Source: Pegea sp. RAD2-039
Lineage: Eukaryota; Chordata; Thaliacea; Salpida; Salpidae
DNA length: 64,000 nucleotides
Assembly (NCBI GenBank): GCA_034620365.1
Contig: JAQGEQ010000195.1
Location: forward strand, 186,001-250,000
Direction of reading: 5' to 3'
The translations under genes were made by a program, and so were the position numbers. The notes below the pieces were generated by a model. That model worked only from the letters and a program-made list of their open reading frames with translations, ran no database searches and had not been told where the DNA came from. Below are positions 62,558 through 64,000 of the stretch, one piece after another (position 1 is the stretch's first letter; the number at the start of each line of letters is the position of its first letter).

Positions 62558-64000
62558 TAATTTTGTGATTAAAATTTAATTAATTTCTTTTTTTTTTTCA
62601 CTTTTTTTTTGTCTATTTTTATAAATAAGCTTCCAGGTAACACCTTCTCACAAACTACTTCCGGAAACACATTTGCTTTAAACTTCCAAATTTTACTTTT
62701 AGTCTTTTCGAACATCTTCCTTGTGACGTCATCAACGCGAATTGACGAAAGTTTTTTATTGCAACAATTTGAATCTATTAAGTGGTCTTGTGATGTTTAA
62801 AAGGTCAAAGTTACTTTAATATCTCCACAAATTGAAACGTTTCAAGATTTGATTAAAATTTGACAAATTTCCGTTCAAAGCTCTTTTTTGTTAATTCAGA
62901 AGAAGATTTAAAAAGACTTCAAATAGATCAGATGATAAGATCATCTTCATTCGAAGTACAAACTCTCAAATTCACATTTCAGTGTTTTTCTAAATTCGAA
63001 TAGTCTCTTTTTGAGGCTGTTTAGAAATTTGCTTCTTATTTATTTAATAAGATCATTTTATTGTCACCAGCAACAGTTCTTTTGTTAACTGATTCATATT
63101 TAAGTTTTTTGTTTACAATTTGGTTAGCCAATGTTGCTTGCTTCATACAAGTAAGTAATTAAATGAAGTTTTTAGCATCAAGATTGAATTTATTTTCTAA
63201 TTACTATAATTTGAAAAGGCCATGTTTCTGCTTAACCAAAAATTGAATTATTTTCATTTTAATGGATTTCTCCCTTTAGTTCCAGTTTTTGGTATTAAAA
63301 AATCTCAACAATTTGTTATTTACAAAAAGGGAAATATTAAATAAGTCAATCAAATATATGACATCACGTGATCAGGCCTTCCTGCTTCCTACATGAGATG
63401 GTGACCAATCAACTTGTTTCACTTTTTCCATTTTTCAAATATTTAACTTCGAAATTAATTGCAAATGTAAACACCAAAATTTTTGTTTACATTTCCTTCT
63501 CTATCACTTCCTTACAGTTTGTTTGTTTACAGATGGCTCATTAATGTCTTTCAATCCAGTTGATCTCAATCCTATCATCATCTTAAGATGAAGACTGTAA
63601 TTGGTGTCGTTTCTTTGAACTAACTCCGGATAAACTTTGAAGCAAATGCCCAAAATCTTCTCCATGTAATTATTTGCTGGCTTTTCAATTCTAGTAATTA
63701 TTTTGTAAATATTTTGATAATTTCGTCACTTTCGGAGCTTTCAGACAATTTTTCTTATTTTTCTTGTCGAAAACTTCTGTTGAAGTTTCTTTAAATTCAA
63801 TCTCATCTTAACATCAATTTTTTATCTTTTTTTGCTCGTTTAAAGATGTTCTAGATTTCCTAGAACTGTTTTCTTTTTTTTCTGCACAAACTTTTTGTAA
63901 ATAAAATCAAATTTTCAACTAAATATTTCCCAATAATTCATGAATCCGTTGAAATTTTCATCTCAATTTTTTTTTAATTATTTTTTTTTTTCATTTATTT
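62558..64000 (+). other. 3' flank of the ERK gene
   Basis: No further gene recognised. T-rich runs and scattered AATAAA-like signals (for example near 63900) fit a 3' UTR and downstream spacer. One TGACGTCA lies at 62724. Confidence 0.4.

Overview
This is a 64 kb piece of an AT-rich animal genome. It is metazoan because it carries spliced genes for an axonemal dynein heavy chain, a CoREST-like co-repressor, a Polyhomeotic-like SAM protein, a DHHC palmitoyltransferase, an RNF11-type RING protein, a Rhophilin and an ERK1/2 kinase. Introns are GT-AG and often only 45-60 bases long in the dynein gene, several hundred bases elsewhere. The phylum cannot be fixed from the sequence alone; an invertebrate is likely.

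Layout. 1-12917 (minus): 5' part of a dynein heavy chain gene, from its start codon to the AAA4 module; the rest lies beyond the left edge. 12918-20397: AT-rich spacer with a tRNA-derived SINE and two LINE fragments. 20398-21945 (plus): a C2H2 zinc-finger gene whose stop codon (TGA followed by CTAG, the classic metazoan readthrough context) is followed in the same frame by a further ORF with a fibronectin III domain. 22350-25200: LINE fragments, a second copy of the SINE and a fossil retropepsin fragment. 26493-28180 (plus): CoREST-like ELM2-SANT gene. 29310-30000: LINE remnant. 30986-32316 (plus): Polyhomeotic-like gene behind a 66-bp triple repeat. 33510-34681 (plus): an isolated fragment of a dynein heavy chain gene (AAA5-AAA6 region). 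35024-38726: a cluster of three U1 snRNA genes (minus) inside duplicated segments. 41731-43170 (plus): DHHC acyltransferase. 44712-46208 (plus): RNF11-like RING protein. 49358-55454 (minus): Rhophilin. 59810-62557 (plus): ERK MAP kinase, 360 aa. The remaining spacers are AT-rich and hold nothing I can name.

There is no operon-like logic; these are independent genes. Cross-cutting features are (i) about 30 copies of the palindrome TGACGTCA, concentrated in introns and flanks of the dynein, Rhophilin, ERK and U1 genes, (ii) a dispersed ~100-bp repeat found in introns, and (iii) one CR1/L2/Jockey-like LINE family scattered as fragments. The most interesting items are the readthrough candidate and the U1 cluster, where two near-identical genes have a canonical 5' end but an unusual Sm site, while the third has a good Sm site but an altered 5' end.
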